From an uncultured beta proteobacterium (GTDB taxonomy: Bacteria; Pseudomonadota; Gammaproteobacteria; Burkholderiales; Burkholderiaceae_C), in the NCBI GenBank assembly GCA_903938815.1, contig CAJAES010000034.1:62001-126000 (forward strand): a stretch of DNA of 64,000 nucleotides. Direction: 5' to 3'. This document shows, in pieces, positions 9,027 to 17,962 of this stretch; the first letter of the stretch is position 1, and each line of letters begins with the position of its first letter. Position numbers and translations under genes: made by a program. The notes under the pieces were generated by a model, which did not search any database, was not told the DNA's origin, and worked only from the letters and a program-made list of their open reading frames with translations.

Positions 9027-9968
9027 ATGGCGTACCGGGTGTTCGTCGACGGCCAGGAGGGCACGACGGGCCTGCGCATCCATGAGGTGCTGGCGGCCCG
9101 CCCCGACATCGAGTTGCTGCGCATCGACCCCGAGCGCCGCAAGGATCCGGCCGAGCGTGCCCGCCTGCTGAACGCCGCCGATGTGGCCTTCCTCTGCCTG
9201 CCCGACGTGGCTGCGCGCGAGGCTGCGTTCCTGGTGACGAGCCAGAACACCTGTCTCATCGACGCCAGCACCGCGCACCGCACGCAGGCCGGCTGGGCCT
9301 ACGGCCTGCCCGAACTCGCTGCCGGCCAGCGCGCCAGCCTTCGTCTGTCGAAGCGCATCGCGAACCCCGGCTGCCACGCCACTGCCTTCATCCTGCTGAT
9401 GCGCCCGCTGGTGGACGCCGGTCTGGTGCCTGCATCGCTGCCGGTGAGCGCGACCTCCATCACCGGCTACTCGGGCGGCGGCAAGTCGATGATCGCCCAG
9501 TACGAAGCTGGCGGCGACGCCCGACTCACGGCGCCCCGCCCTTACGGCCTGAGCCTGGCGCACAAGCACCTGCCTGAAATGCAGGCCCATACGGGGCTCG
9601 CGGCCAAGCCCGTGTTCACGCCGGTGGTCTCGAACTTCTACAAGGGCCTCGCCGTGACGGTGCCGCTGCACCTGTCGCAGTTGCCAGCCGGCACCACTGC
9701 CGCGCAGCTGCAGGCGGCATTGGCCGCGCACTACGCGGGCGAGCGTTTCATCCGCGTGATGCCGCTGGCCGACCCCGAGACGCTGGATTCCGGCTTCTTC
9801 GACATCATGGCCTGCAACGACACCAACCGGGCCGACCTGTTCGTCTTCGGCAACGAGACGCAGGTGCTGCTGATCGCGCGCCTGGACAACCTGGGCAAGG
9901 GCGCGAGTGGCGCCGCGGTGCAGTGCATGAACGTGCACCTGGGGCTGGACGAAGGCCTGGGCCTGTAG
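9027..9968 (+). CDS. argC: N-acetyl-gamma-glutamyl-phosphate reductase, short type
   Basis: Third step of arginine biosynthesis: NADPH reduction of N-acetyl-glutamyl phosphate to the semialdehyde. The 313-aa length and N-terminus ([18 protein letters not shown]) are those of the shorter argC type 2 family. The catalytic cysteine is in [12 protein letters not shown] 9027 follows a strong AGGAGG at 9013-9018. It is the only plus-strand gene inside a block of minus-strand par, rsmG and mnmG genes, and no other arg gene is near, so it looks like an insertion into the ancestral par neighbourhood. Confidence 0.94.
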   Translation: MAYRVFVDGQEGTTGLRIHEVLAARPDIELLRIDPERRKDPAERARLLNAADVAFLCLPDVAAREAAFLVTSQNTCLIDASTAHRTQAGWAYGLPELAAGQRASLRLSKRIANPGCHATAFILLMRPLVDAGLVPASLPVSATSITGYSGGGKSMIAQYEAGGDARLTAPRPYGLSLAHKHLPEMQAHTGLAAKPVFTPVVSNFYKGLAVTVPLHLSQLPAGTTAAQLQAALAAHYAGERFIRVMPLADPETLDSGFFDIMACNDTNRADLFVFGNETQVLLIARLDNLGKGASGAAVQCMNVHLGLDEGLGL

Positions 9969-10024
9969 ACGGCAGCTGAGGCTGCGAGCCCTCACCCCGG
10001 GCTTGCGCCCCGGGCCGGCGCTTC

Positions 10025-10777
10025 TCAGACCTCGCCCGCCTCCGGTGTGCGGTAGTGGTACGCGTAGGCGTCGGCGAAACCGAGCCCGTGGTAGACCGCA
10101 CGGGCAGCGGCATTGTCGCCCTCCACCTGCAGGTAGGCGTGCCTGGCGCCCTGCTCTGCCGCGCGCGCCAGCAGCCAGCTGCAGAGCTGCCGCGCCAGGC
10201 CCTGGCCGCGCGCGGCGGGAGCCGTGAAGACGTCGTACAGGCCGACCAGGTCCGCCTCGGCGGCATACTGCCCGCAGGCCAGCACCGTGGCGCCGTCCTT
10301 CACGACGAAGCCGTGGTACGGCACCGGCGAGGCCAGCAGCCGGCGCGCGTGCGCCATGCGTTGCGCCATCGGTGAGCCGCGCAGGGCACCCACGATTTCA
10401 GCGTACTCCAGCGGGGTCACCGCCTGCGGCGCGATTTCGGGCGTCGACGGTGCGGTGTAGGCGTGCCATGTCATCACGCGGGTGTCGTCGAAGCGGCGCC
10501 AACCGCGGCTTTCCACGGCGGCTTCCAGGCTTTCGGGCGCCGTGAAAGGCGTGAAGCGCAGGATGAGCGGCAGGCCGGCCTCGCGGTAGGCTTCCTGTGC
10601 CCAGTGCAAGCGCTCCTGCAGGGGAAGACGGCCGTCGGCCACGGCATTGATGCAGCGTGCGCGCTTGGCCTTGCCGGGGTTGAAGCGCATGAGCCAACCG
10701 TCCAGCCAGCGCTGCTCCGGCGGTGCGCTGGCGTTGAGGCTGGCGTCCTCGATGCGTGAGAGCAGCGGGTCGTTCAC
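10025..10777 (-). CDS. GNAT-family N-acetyltransferase
   Basis: Probable acyl-CoA-dependent N-acetyltransferase, 250 aa. The C-terminal half has the acetyl-CoA loop (APAARGQGLARQL) followed by LQVEGDNAAARAVYHGLGF, typical GNAT motifs A and B. The N-terminal half (RWLDGWLMRFNPGKAKRARCINA) is found in a GNAT subgroup of unknown substrate. The GTG start at 10777 shares GTGA with the parA stop, so translation is probably coupled to parA. The frame continues open upstream, but that would run through parA. Confidence 0.88.
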   Translation of the reverse strand: MNDPLLSRIEDASLNASAPPEQRWLDGWLMRFNPGKAKRARCINAVADGRLPLQERLHWAQEAYREAGLPLILRFTPFTAPESLEAAVESRGWRRFDDTRVMTWHAYTAPSTPEIAPQAVTPLEYAEIVGALRGSPMAQRMAHARRLLASPVPYHGFVVKDGATVLACGQYAAEADLVGLYDVFTAPAARGQGLARQLCSWLLARAAEQGARHAYLQVEGDNAAARAVYHGLGFADAYAYHYRTPEAGEV

Positions 10778-11559
10778 GCCTCGGCCTTCGGCCCCAGCCG
10801 ACGCACCATCTCGTTGGCGAATTCGACAAAGGCCTGCGCGCCCTTGGACGCGGGGTCGAACACCACGCCGGGCTGGCCGTAGCTCGGTGCCTCGGCCAGG
10901 CGCACGTTGCGCGGGATCACCGTCTCGAAGACCTTGTCGCCGAAGTGCGACTTGAGTTGTTCGCTCACCTGCTGCTGCAGCGTGATGCGCGGGTCGAACA
11001 TCACACGCAGGAGGCCGATGATCTCCAGGTCGCGGTTCAGGTTCGCGTGAACCTGCTTGATGGTGTTGACCAGGTCGGACAGCCCTTCGAGCGCAAAGTA
11101 CTCGCACTGCATGGGCACGATCACGCCGTGTGCCGCGCACAGGCCGTTCAGCGTGAGCAGGCTGAGCGACGGTGGGCAATCGATGAGCACGAAGTCGTAG
11201 TCGGCGGCGCAGGCGGCCAGCGCCTCGCGCAGACGTTTCTCGCGGCGCTCGAGCTTGACGAGTTCGATCTCGGCTCCCGCGAGTTCGCGGTTCGCGCCGA
11301 GCACGTCGTACCCGCCCTTTGGGCTGGGGCGCCTCACTTCGGCAATGCTGGCCGACTCGAGCAGCACGTCGTACACGCTGTCTTCCAGCGTTCGCTTGTC
11401 GACGCCCGAGCCCATGGTGGCATTGCCCTGGGGGTCGAGGTCGACGACCAGCACACGCTGCTGGATGAGCGCCAGGCCCGCGGCGAGGTTGACGGTCGTG
11501 GTGGTCTTGCCGACGCCGCCCTTCTGGTTGGCAATGCAGAAGATCCGGGGGCCGCTCAT
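10774..11559 (-). CDS. parA: Chromosome-partitioning ATPase ParA
   Basis: Walker-type ATPase that moves ParB-parS complexes over the nucleoid. The protein is 261 aa with no extra N-terminal DNA-binding domain, as in chromosomal ParA/Soj. The deviant Walker A KGGVGKTT is at 13-20, and later motifs are VVDLDPQGNAT and VLIDCPPSLSLLTLNGL. The ATG at 11559 shares ATGA with the stop of the upstream exporter gene, and its own stop shares GTGA with the GNAT start. This gives a tightly coupled lysE-parA-GNAT series. Its partner parB lies 2.4 kb downstream. Confidence 0.96.
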   Translation of the reverse strand: MSGPRIFCIANQKGGVGKTTTTVNLAAGLALIQQRVLVVDLDPQGNATMGSGVDKRTLEDSVYDVLLESASIAEVRRPSPKGGYDVLGANRELAGAEIELVKLERREKRLREALAACAADYDFVLIDCPPSLSLLTLNGLCAAHGVIVPMQCEYFALEGLSDLVNTIKQVHANLNRDLEIIGLLRVMFDPRITLQQQVSEQLKSHFGDKVFETVIPRNVRLAEAPSYGQPGVVFDPASKGAQAFVEFANEMVRRLGPKAEA

Positions 11560-12170
11560 GACTGCGTGCCCAGGCGGATGCCGAAGGCGATGAGGAAGAC
11601 ACCGGCGAGCTTCTCGAGTGCCCGGGCCACACGCCGGTGGGTCCGGACCTGCTCGCTGACCGCCTGCGCGAACAGGCACAGCGTCAGGCAGTAGGCGGCG
11701 GTGATGGCGGCAATGGTGACGGCCATGGCGGCGAAGGTGATGGCGCCACGGTGGGTGGCGGGGTCGATGAAGAGCGGGAAGAACGCCATGTAGAAGACGA
11801 TGGCCTTGGGGTTGAGCAGCGTGATCAGGAAGGCCTGGCGGGCGTACTGCCGGGGCTCGATGCGGATGGGCGATGCCTGCCCTTCCTTGGAGAAGAGCAG
11901 CTTGAGGCCGATCCAGGCCAGGTAGGCCGCACCCGCGTACTGGACCGCCTTGAAGAGCACCGGATGCGTTGCGAGGAGCGCCGCCACACCGGCGACCGCC
12001 ATCCACATCAGGACCTGGTCACCGAGGATCACGCCCAGAGTGGCTGCTGCGCCACCGCGGAAGCCGCCCTTGCTGGTGGACGTCAGCAATGCGAACGTGC
12101 CGGGGCCGGGCAGTGCGAGGAAGACAAGGATCGCGGCGCAGAACGCGCCGTAGTCGGCGATGCCGAGCAT
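11556..12170 (-). CDS. LysE/RhtB-family amino-acid exporter
   Basis: Inner-membrane exporter of the LysE/RhtB family, 204 aa, with about six hydrophobic segments. Family marks are LALPGPGTFALLTSTSKGGFRGG near residues 19-42, GAAYLAWIGLKLL in the middle, and LLNPKAIVFYMAFFPLF. The exported compound cannot be told from sequence. The gene lies 39 bp downstream of rsmG and overlaps parA by 4 bp, a position common for this gene in Burkholderiales. Confidence 0.92.
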   Translation of the reverse strand: MLGIADYGAFCAAILVFLALPGPGTFALLTSTSKGGFRGGAAATLGVILGDQVLMWMAVAGVAALLATHPVLFKAVQYAGAAYLAWIGLKLLFSKEGQASPIRIEPRQYARQAFLITLLNPKAIVFYMAFFPLFIDPATHRGAITFAAMAVTIAAITAAYCLTLCLFAQAVSEQVRTHRRVARALEKLAGVFLIAFGIRLGTQS

Positions 12171-12209
12171 GAAACTCTCCGGGTGGGGCCTGCCCGATTG
12201 TGCCGGTGT

Positions 12210-12869
12210 TTACTGCGGATCCCGGGCGACCGGGCGCAGCCAGATGGCGCAGCGGTCGGCATCCAGGCCGGGGACCTGGAGTTGTTCCACGTGAAACACC
12301 TGGGTTCCCTGGGGCAGTGCCGCGATCTCGTCCGTCGGATGCTTGCCCTTCATGGCCAGCCAGACGCCGTGGGGCGCCAGGTGGTGCTGCGTCCAGGTTG
12401 TGAAGTCCGGCAGGCTGGCGAAGGCCCGTGAAATGACGATGTCCACCGATGCGGGTGCGAGCTTTTCGACGCGGGCGTGGGCCGAGTGCAGGTTGCGCAA
12501 ACCGAGCTCCAGCGCCACCTGCTGCACGAACCCGGCCTTCTTCGCGACGGCATCGACGCAGGTGACTTGCCATTCTGGGTGCGCGATGGCGAGCACGACA
12601 CCCGGTAGCCCTCCGCCGCTGCCGACATCCAGGATCGCGAGTGGGCGTCCCGCGGCGTGGCGCTCCAGAGGCGGCACGATGGAGAGGCTGTCCAGCAGGT
12701 GATGGGTTCCCATCTGCGCTGCGTCGCGAACAGCCGTCAGGTTGTAGACGCGGTTCCAACGCGCCAGCAGGTCAAGATAGGCCAGTAGCTGGTCGGCCTG
12801 TGGACTGGTGATCGTGAGGCTCAGCGCTGCTGCCCCGGCCTGGAGTGCGGCGGCGTCAAGCGGCGGCAT
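12210..12869 (-). CDS. rsmG: 16S rRNA m7G527 methyltransferase RsmG (GidB)
   Basis: Methylates N7 of G527 in 16S rRNA using S-adenosylmethionine. The protein is 219 aa, typical length. It has the N-terminal [19 protein letters not shown] motif, the SAM-binding loop [16 protein letters not shown] at about 79-94, and [11 protein letters not shown] further on. Its start overlaps the mnmG stop by 14 bp. A near-perfect parS (12283-12298) is embedded in the codons for VFHVEQ near the C-terminus. Confidence 0.96.
   Translation of the reverse strand: MPPLDAAALQAGAAALSLTITSPQADQLLAYLDLLARWNRVYNLTAVRDAAQMGTHHLLDSLSIVPPLERHAAGRPLAILDVGSGGGLPGVVLAIAHPEWQVTCVDAVAKKAGFVQQVALELGLRNLHSAHARVEKLAPASVDIVISRAFASLPDFTTWTQHHLAPHGVWLAMKGKHPTDEIAALPQGTQVFHVEQLQVPGLDADRCAIWLRPVARDPQ
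12283..12298. promoter_or_regulatory. parS site (one mismatch) inside rsmG
   Basis: TGTTCCACGTGAAACA differs at one base from the common bacterial parS palindrome TGTTTCACGTGAAACA. It lies inside the rsmG coding region, about 0.7 kb from parA. It is expected to load ParB clamps. Site function is inferred from sequence identity and from parA and parB being close. Confidence 0.85.
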
Positions 12870-14829
12870 CGTGCTCAGTCCGAGGTTCGGCGTTCGGTGC
12901 GAAACCGCGGAAGCGCCCCTTCTTCAGGTGGATCAGCAGCAGTGAAATGGCGGCCGGCGTGACGCCGGAAATTCGCGAAGCCTGGCCCAGCGTGGCAGGT
13001 CGATGCGTCACCAGTTTCTGGCGGACCTCGATGGAGAGTGCGTGGACCTGCCCGTAGTCGAGTTCGGTGGGCAGCTTGAGGTTCTCGTAATGGGCCGCCC
13101 GCTCGACTTCTTCGTTCTGACGCTCGATGTAGCCGGCGTACTTCAGTGCGATCTCAGCCTGTTCGATCACGGCATCCGCGTTCAAGCTGCCGAGCTCCGC
13201 CCGCAGTGTTTCACGTGAAACAGCGTTGCCCGGGTGGGCCGTGGCGTCCAGCATGGCGGCGCTGTCCCAGCTCACACCCGGGCGGCGCAACAGGTCGGCA
13301 AGGCGGTACTCGTGCTCCAGCGCCTTGCCGAGGTGCTGCTCTGCCAGGGCATCGGGCACGGTGGCGGGCCGGACCCAGGTGGCCCGAAGCCGCTGAAGCT
13401 CCCGTTCGATGGCTTCGCGCTTGCGCTCGAAGGCAGCCCAGCGGTGGTCGTCGACCAGGCCAAGACCGCGGCCGGCTTCGGTCAGGCGCAGGTCGGCGTT
13501 GTCCTCGCGCAGCTGCAGCCGGTACTCGGCGCGGCTGGTGAACATCCGGTAGGGCTCGGTCACGCCCTTGGTGATGAGGTCGTCCACCAGCACGCCCAGG
13601 TAGGCCTGGTCCCGGCGCGGCAGCCAGGCGTCCCTGCCCTGCACCTGCAGCGCGGCATTGAGCCCGGCGAACAGGCCTTGCGCCGCAGCTTCTTCGTAGC
13701 CCGTGGTGCCGTTGATCTGCCCCGCGAAGAAGAGGCCCCCAATGCCCTGGGTCTCGAAGCTGGGCCGCAGCGCGCGCGGGTCGAAATAGTCGTACTCGAT
13801 CGCGTAGCCGGGCCGCAGGATGTGGGCATGCTCCAGCCCGGGGATGGACTGCACGGCCGCGATCTGGATGTCGAAGGGCAGCGATGTCGAGATGCCGTTC
13901 GGATAGAACTCGTGCGTCGTCAGGCCCTCCGGTTCCAGGAAGATCTGATGCGAGTCCTTGTCGGCGAAGCGATTCACCTTGTCTTCGATGCTCGGGCAGT
14001 AGCGCGGCCCCACCCCTTCGATGACGCCCGTGAACATCGGGCTCCGGTCGAAACCGCTGCGGATGATCTCGTGCGTGCGCAGCGTGGTGTGCGTGATCCA
14101 GCACGGCACCTGGCGCGGATGCTGGGCGGCATCGCCCAGGAAACTGAACACCGGCACGGGGTCCAGATCGCCCGGCTGTTCCTGGAGGCGGGAGAAATCG
14201 ATCGAGCGGCCGTCGATGCGTGGCGGCGTCCCGGTCTTCAGCCGCCCCTGGGGCAACTGGAGTTCCTTCAGACGCGCCGACAGGCTGATGGCCGGCGGGT
14301 CGCCGGCACGGCCTGCGGAATAGTTCTGCAAGCCGACGTGAATGCGGCCGTCGAGGAAGGTGCCTGCCGTCAGCACGACAGCTCGGCCGCGAAAGCGTAC
14401 GCCGGCCTGCGTGACCGCGCCGACAACGCGGTCGCCTTGCAGCATCAGGTCGTCCACCGCCTGCTGGAAGATCCACAGGTTCGGCTGGTTCTCGAGCCGC
14501 TGCCGTATCGCGGCCTTGTAGAGGATGCGGTCGGCCTGGGCGCGGGTGGCGCGCACCGCGGGGCCCTTGCTACCGTTGAGGATTCGGAACTGGATCCCCG
14601 CTTCGTCGGTGGCCTCGGCCATGGCGCCGCCGAGTGCGTCGATCTCCTTGACGAGATGCCCCTTGCCGATGCCGCCGATGCTGGGGTTGCAGCTCATCTG
14701 CCCCAGCGTCTCGATGTTGTGGGTGAGCAGCAGCGTGGCGCAGCCCATGCGCGCGGCGGCCAGCGCGGCCTCGGTGCCGGCGTGGCCGCCACCCACCACG
14801 ATGACGTCGAATTCCTGCGGGTGCAGCAT
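12856..14829 (-). CDS. mnmG: tRNA uridine-5-carboxymethylaminomethyl modification enzyme MnmG (GidA)
   Basis: FAD protein that, with MnmE, installs cmnm5 on wobble uridine of certain tRNAs. The protein is 657 aa. The dinucleotide fold [19 protein letters not shown] is at about 11-29, then [23 protein letters not shown] and a family-typical central part ([29 protein letters not shown]). ATG 14829 fits the family N-terminus (FDVIVVGGG). An upstream in-frame start would run into the next gene. A perfect parS at 13207-13222 is read as codons for about residues 536-541. Transcribed with rsmG. Confidence 0.97.
   Translation of the reverse strand: MLHPQEFDVIVVGGGHAGTEAALAAARMGCATLLLTHNIETLGQMSCNPSIGGIGKGHLVKEIDALGGAMAEATDEAGIQFRILNGSKGPAVRATRAQADRILYKAAIRQRLENQPNLWIFQQAVDDLMLQGDRVVGAVTQAGVRFRGRAVVLTAGTFLDGRIHVGLQNYSAGRAGDPPAISLSARLKELQLPQGRLKTGTPPRIDGRSIDFSRLQEQPGDLDPVPVFSFLGDAAQHPRQVPCWITHTTLRTHEIIRSGFDRSPMFTGVIEGVGPRYCPSIEDKVNRFADKDSHQIFLEPEGLTTHEFYPNGISTSLPFDIQIAAVQSIPGLEHAHILRPGYAIEYDYFDPRALRPSFETQGIGGLFFAGQINGTTGYEEAAAQGLFAGLNAALQVQGRDAWLPRRDQAYLGVLVDDLITKGVTEPYRMFTSRAEYRLQLREDNADLRLTEAGRGLGLVDDHRWAAFERKREAIERELQRLRATWVRPATVPDALAEQHLGKALEHEYRLADLLRRPGVSWDSAAMLDATAHPGNAVSRETLRAELGSLNADAVIEQAEIALKYAGYIERQNEEVERAAHYENLKLPTELDYGQVHALSIEVRQKLVTHRPATLGQASRISGVTPAAISLLLIHLKKGRFRGFAPNAEPRTEHDAAA
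13207..13222. promoter_or_regulatory. parS site (perfect palindrome) inside mnmG
   Basis: TGTTTCACGTGAAACA is the exact 16-bp parS consensus. It sits within mnmG, encoding VSRET on the minus strand, 909 bp from the rsmG site. It should be a primary ParB loading site. Confidence 0.92.
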
Positions 14830-14863
14830 GCGGTTTGCCTCGGCAGCGAGCAAACCCGGGATT

Positions 14864-15085
14864 TTAGGTGGCGGCGGCTTTCGGCGCTCCATCCTTCCAG
14901 CGCGCCCAGGCCGATTTCAGGGCCGGGCTGCCCCAGTAGCGATCGAAGAAGTAGTGGGCGACCGTGTTCACCACGGGCTCCACCACCGTGATGGCGCCGG
15001 CGATCGCGATGTCGCCGGTCAGCGCGTAACTCACACCAAAGGCGATTCCGATGTGCATGACGCCGAAAGTTGCTGACTTGGCCAT
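14864..15085 (-). CDS. DUF2061-family small membrane protein
   Basis: Hydrophobic protein of 73 aa resembling the DUF2061 family ([20 protein letters not shown], then [20 protein letters not shown], then AHYFFDRYW). Two membrane segments are likely, at about 8-25 and 27-45. No biochemical role is known. ATG 15085 has AGGAGA about 8 bp upstream. It lies 34 bp upstream of mnmG on the same strand and could share its transcript. Confidence 0.82.
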   Translation of the reverse strand: MAKSATFGVMHIGIAFGVSYALTGDIAIAGAITVVEPVVNTVAHYFFDRYWGSPALKSAWARWKDGAPKAAAT

Positions 15086-15197
15086 GGCCTGCTCTCCTGA
15101 GAATGATTCCTGTTGCACATTTTGCGGCCGCGCCTGATCGTCGCCATCAATCGTGCGAACTGCTGCAATAGCCTCGCCAAGCTTCGATAATCGCGCC

Positions 15198-15452
15198 ATG
15201 GAATGCCGCCCGGGTTGCGCTGCCTGCTGCACCGCGCCGTCGATCAGCTCGCCACTGCCTGGTTTGCCCCGAGGCAAGCCCGCAGGCGTGCCCTGCCCGC
15301 AGCTGGACGAAGACCTGCGCTGCAGGCTCTTCGGCCAGCCTGAGCGGCCGGCCGTCTGCGCGTCCCTCGCGCCCAGTGCCGACATGTGCGGCGGCAGCCG
15401 GGCTCATGCGATGCTCTGGCTCACCCACCTGGAGGCGGCAACCGCACCATGA
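15198..15452 (+). CDS. YkgJ-family cysteine-cluster protein
   Basis: Small protein of 84 aa with eight cysteines (3, 7, 10, 11, 33, 42, 54, 64) in the pattern of YkgJ-type proteins (CxxxCxxCC ... CPxLxxxxRCxLF...RPxVC), a family thought to bind an Fe-S or zinc centre. The start ATGGAATGCCGCCC matches the family N-terminus ([11 protein letters not shown]). Its TGA overlaps the ATG of the Crp/Fnr gene (ATGA), so the two are probably co-translated. A redox or metal role is inference. Confidence 0.8.
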   Translation: MECRPGCAACCTAPSISSPLPGLPRGKPAGVPCPQLDEDLRCRLFGQPERPAVCASLAPSADMCGGSRAHAMLWLTHLEAATAP

Positions 15453-16117
15453 ACACCGCCCTGCTCCTGTCCCTGTACCCCGTGCTCGGCGAGTTGCCGG
15501 CCTCGGAGCGCGACGATGTTCTCGCCAGGCAGGCGCAGCTCGCCACGGTGCCGGCGGGCGCCCTGCTGTTCGATGAAGGCGCCCCTTGCCGCGGCTTTCC
15601 GCTGGTGCTCTCGGGCGCCGTGCGCGTGGCCCGCGGTGCGCCGAACGGGCGCTCGCTCGAGCTCTACCGCGTCACGCCGGGCGAGCTCTGCGTGGTGTCC
15701 ACGTCCTGCCTCTTCGGGCAGCGCCCCATGGCGGCTCACGGCGAAACCACCGAGCCCACCGAGCTGATCCTGCTGGCGCCTGCCGGGTTCGAGCGCTGGG
15801 CAGCGTTCGATCCCTTCCGGCGCTTCATCTTCGGCCTCTTCGCCGACCGCCTGGCTGACCTGATGGCGCTGGCCGAGGCCGTGGCCTTCCAGCGGCTGGA
15901 CCAGCGTCTGGCCGCCGCGCTGCTCGGGCACGGCGCGACGCTCAAGCTCACGCACCAGGCGTTGGCGGACGAACTGGGCACGGCGCGCGAGATCGTCACC
16001 CGGCTCCTGAAGCGCTTCGAGACGGCCGGCTGGGTGAGCCTGGGCCGGGAGCGCATCGAGTTGCTCGATGCTGCCGCGCTGCGCACCGTGGCTGCAGGCG
16101 TCGCGGTCGCTATGTGA
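15449..16117 (+). CDS. Crp/Fnr-family transcriptional regulator 1
   Basis: Cyclic-nucleotide-fold regulator, 222 aa, with a C-terminal winged helix ([20 protein letters not shown], then [17 protein letters not shown]). The sensor domain has Cys47, Cys81 and Cys87 ([13 protein letters not shown]) rather than the N-terminal Fnr cluster cysteines, so a thiol redox input is possible. ATG 15449 overlaps the stop of the YkgJ gene. Its own stop codon lies within a 14-bp palindrome (16114-16127) just upstream of a DUF2892 gene, the likely target. Confidence 0.9.
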   Translation: MNTALLLSLYPVLGELPASERDDVLARQAQLATVPAGALLFDEGAPCRGFPLVLSGAVRVARGAPNGRSLELYRVTPGELCVVSTSCLFGQRPMAAHGETTEPTELILLAPAGFERWAAFDPFRRFIFGLFADRLADLMALAEAVAFQRLDQRLAAALLGHGATLKLTHQALADELGTAREIVTRLLKRFETAGWVSLGRERIELLDAAALRTVAAGVAVAM

Positions 16118-16128
16118 CCGCGGTCACC
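16113..16128. promoter_or_regulatory. Crp/Fnr-type operator candidate
   Basis: TGTGA-CCGCGG-TCACC matches the CRP-type TGTGA-N6-TCACA layout with one mismatch. The core GTGACCGCGGTCAC (16114-16127) is a perfect palindrome. It overlaps the stop codon of Crp/Fnr regulator 1 and lies 53 bp before the DUF2892 start, a plausible activator or repressor position. Assignment to the adjacent regulator is inference. Confidence 0.6.
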
Positions 16129-16181
16129 GACGCGTTCGATGCGCGACGGCACACTGAGGGCACTCACTCAAGGAGAAGTCC

Positions 16182-16379
16182 ATGTTCAAGAACAACGTCG
16201 GCGGCATCGACCGCATCGTCCGCATCGTCGTCGGCCTCGCACTGATCGGCCTGACGCTCACGGGCACCATCGGCGTCTGGGGCTGGATCGGCGTCGTGCC
16301 GCTGCTCACCGCCGCGCTGGGCACCTGCCCGCTCTACACGGTCCTGGGCTTCAGCTCATGCCCGATGAAGAAGGCCTGA
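16182..16379 (+). CDS. DUF2892-family small membrane protein
   Basis: Two-helix inner-membrane protein of 65 aa (FKNNVGGIDRIVRIVVGLAL, then WGWIGVVPLLTAALGTCPLY), matching DUF2892, which also occurs fused to rhodanese domains in YgaP. Two cysteines lie near the C-terminus (GTCPLY, SSCPMKK). A strong AAGGAG site precedes the ATG. Many relatives sit beside Crp/Fnr regulators, as here, and the palindrome at 16114-16127 lies in its upstream region. The role is unknown, possibly sulfur or redox related. Confidence 0.85.
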   Translation: MFKNNVGGIDRIVRIVVGLALIGLTLTGTIGVWGWIGVVPLLTAALGTCPLYTVLGFSSCPMKKA

Positions 16380-16392
16380 CCTCGGCGTAGCT

Positions 16393-16413
16393 GGGCGCCG
16401 ATCGTCGGCGCCC
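16393..16413 (+). terminator. Stem-loop downstream of the DUF2892 gene
   Basis: Perfect 9-bp inverted repeat GGGCGCCGA/TCGGCGCCC with a 3-bp TCG loop, starting 13 bp after the DUF2892 stop. There is no T-run, so it may end or protect the transcript rather than act as a classical intrinsic terminator. Confidence 0.5.
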
Positions 16414-16449
16414 GCACACCCGGGAGGCGTCATCGCGACGCTCCCCAGT

Positions 16450-16470
16450 GCCCAGCGCCCAGCGCCCAGC
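16450..16470. repeat. Tandem GCCCAGC repeat, three copies
   Basis: Three perfect 7-bp copies lie between the DUF2892 stem-loop and the 3' end of the phosphatase gene. This may be replication slippage. No function is evident. Confidence 0.8.
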
Positions 16471-16498
16471 GCCCGACGGCCAGCCGTGCCCGTCCGGC

Positions 16499-17110
16499 TC
16501 AAGGTTCCTGCAGGTGGGCGTCGTCGGCCCACCGCAGGATCTCGAAGCGGTTGCCATCCCAGCCCAGGCGATTGATGCCTGTGTTCGGGATCGCGCAGGC
16601 CCTTGGGCCTGCCAGCGGCAGGCCATGTACCTCGCGCCAGACCATGTCGAGCACGCCGCCGTGCGTGAATACCGCAATGCGCTGCCCTGGCCGCGCCGCA
16701 GCCAGGCTGCCCAACGCCTGCATCACGCGGGCGTGGAACTGGCGGTAGCTCTCGCCACCCGGTGGCGCCAGATCGGCCTCGTGGCGGGTCCAGGCATCCC
16801 AGAGCTCCGGGTGCAGGCCGCGCACCGAGGCCACCTCCAGACCCTCCAGCACGCCAAAGGCCTGCTCACGCCATAGCGGGTCGGTGGTGGTGTCCAGGCG
16901 CCGCTGCCGCAGCAGCGGCGCTGCGGTCTCGCGCGTGCGCTGCAGATCACTCGTCACCACCGCATCCAGCGGCTCGGCCAGCAGCCGCGCGCCCAACCGC
17001 GTGGCTTGCGCGTGGCCGGTGGCATTCAGCGGGATGTCGATCTGGCCCTGGAAGCGCAACTGGCGGTTGTAGTCAGTCTCGCCGTGGCGAATCAGCAGCA
17101 ATTCGGTCAT
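16499..17110 (-). CDS. Histidine phosphatase family protein (GpmB/CobC-like)
   Basis: Phosphohistidine phosphatase or phosphoglycerate-mutase-like enzyme, 203 aa. The catalytic LIRHGETDYN lies at 6-15, SDLQRTRETA at about 66, a catalytic glutamate region (LWREQAFGVLEG), and FTHGGVLD near 150. ATG 17110 puts the RHG motif at the expected distance. The frame is open 26 codons upstream with no family match. The substrate (sugar phosphate, alpha-ribazole phosphate or other) cannot be decided, and no cobalamin genes are nearby. Confidence 0.9.
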   Translation of the reverse strand: MTELLLIRHGETDYNRQLRFQGQIDIPLNATGHAQATRLGARLLAEPLDAVVTSDLQRTRETAAPLLRQRRLDTTTDPLWREQAFGVLEGLEVASVRGLHPELWDAWTRHEADLAPPGGESYRQFHARVMQALGSLAAARPGQRIAVFTHGGVLDMVWREVHGLPLAGPRACAIPNTGINRLGWDGNRFEILRWADDAHLQEP

Positions 17111-17276
17111 GTCATGCGGAGTATGCCGGCTCCACGGCCCGCCGATGTGAATTTCGCACTGACCGACATGGGTTGATTCACCTACCAAAACGCGCTCAGT
17201 TTCAATAGATTTGATACTTATACCGCACCGTCACTCCTACAGCGGAAACAGGGGAAAAGTCATCATCAATTCACTC

Positions 17277-17897
17277 ATGAGCCCTCAGGGGTCGAGCCGC
17301 CAGCCCAGGCTCCAGCCGTCCGAAACCGTGTCGATGGGCCGCCTGCTGGCCTGCGCCCTCGACGAACTCGACTACGGCATCCTGCTTCTCGACGGCCAGG
17401 GTCAGGTTCTGCACCTGAACCACCGCGCACGACAGATGCTCGAGGGCACGCATCCGCTGCAATTGCTGGCGGCGCAACTGCGCACCCGCGACCCGCGCGA
17501 ATCCGCAACGCTGCACGACGCCCTGCAGGCCGCGACCGGCCGCGGCCTTCGCAAGCTGCTGTCCTTCGGCGAAGGCGCCGGCCGGCAGTTGGCGGCACTG
17601 GTGCCGGTGGAGCCCGGCGTGGCTGCGCTCATGCTCGGCAAGGACCGCGTCTGCGAGGATCTCTCCATCCAGGCCTTCGCCCGGACCTACGCACTCACCG
17701 CGGCCGAGACGCGCGTTCTGGTGGCGCTGGGCGGTGGTGCCCGCCCTACCGAGATCGCGCGCGAGCAAGGGGTCAAGCTCAGCACCGTGCGCACCCAGAT
17801 CGGGGCCATCCGCGAGAAGACCGGCGCCGAAGGCATCACCGCACTCGTGAGGCTCGTGGCGGCGTTGCCCCCGATGGTGGGCGCGCTGCGCGCCTGA
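17277..17897 (+). CDS. LuxR-type helix-turn-helix regulator
   Basis: Regulator of about 206 aa with a C-terminal LuxR/FixJ-type HTH (LTAAETRVLVALGGGARPTE, then KLSTVRTQIGAIREKTG). The N-terminal part (LDYGILLLDGQGQVLHLNHR) looks PAS-like. ATG 17277 is the first ATG. The frame is open back to a TTG at 17211 without a clear ribosome site, so the start is uncertain. The preceding 166 bp are more AT-rich than the surroundings and probably hold its promoter. It is followed 65 bp later by another Crp/Fnr gene. Confidence 0.8.
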   Translation: MSPQGSSRQPRLQPSETVSMGRLLACALDELDYGILLLDGQGQVLHLNHRARQMLEGTHPLQLLAAQLRTRDPRESATLHDALQAATGRGLRKLLSFGEGAGRQLAALVPVEPGVAALMLGKDRVCEDLSIQAFARTYALTAAETRVLVALGGGARPTEIAREQGVKLSTVRTQIGAIREKTGAEGITALVRLVAALPPMVGALRA

Positions 17898-17898
17898 G

Positions 17899-17939
17899 CG
17901 CTGTCGCGCTTCCCCATCGCGTTTCCCTGTCGCGCTTCC
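17899..17939 (+). repeat. Short tandem repeat upstream of Crp/Fnr regulator 2
   Basis: CTGTCGCGCTTCCCC occurs at 17899-17913 and again at 17925-17939, with a degenerate copy (ATCGCGTTTCCC) between them. That gives three units of about 13 bp, ending 23 bp before the regulator ATG. It could be a protein-binding array or simple slippage. Confidence 0.65.
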
Positions 17940-17962
17940 CCGCCACCTTGCCTGCCCACCGC

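Noticed and set aside
9969..10024. CCCCGGG-type repeats between argC and the GNAT gene as a bidirectional terminator.
   Set aside because: The arms are short self-complementary GC blocks with an unpaired base and no T-run; not convincing.
13234..14991. Long plus-strand open frame opposite mnmG.
   Set aside because: mnmG is unmistakable on the minus strand; the antisense frame has no recognisable domain or ribosome site.
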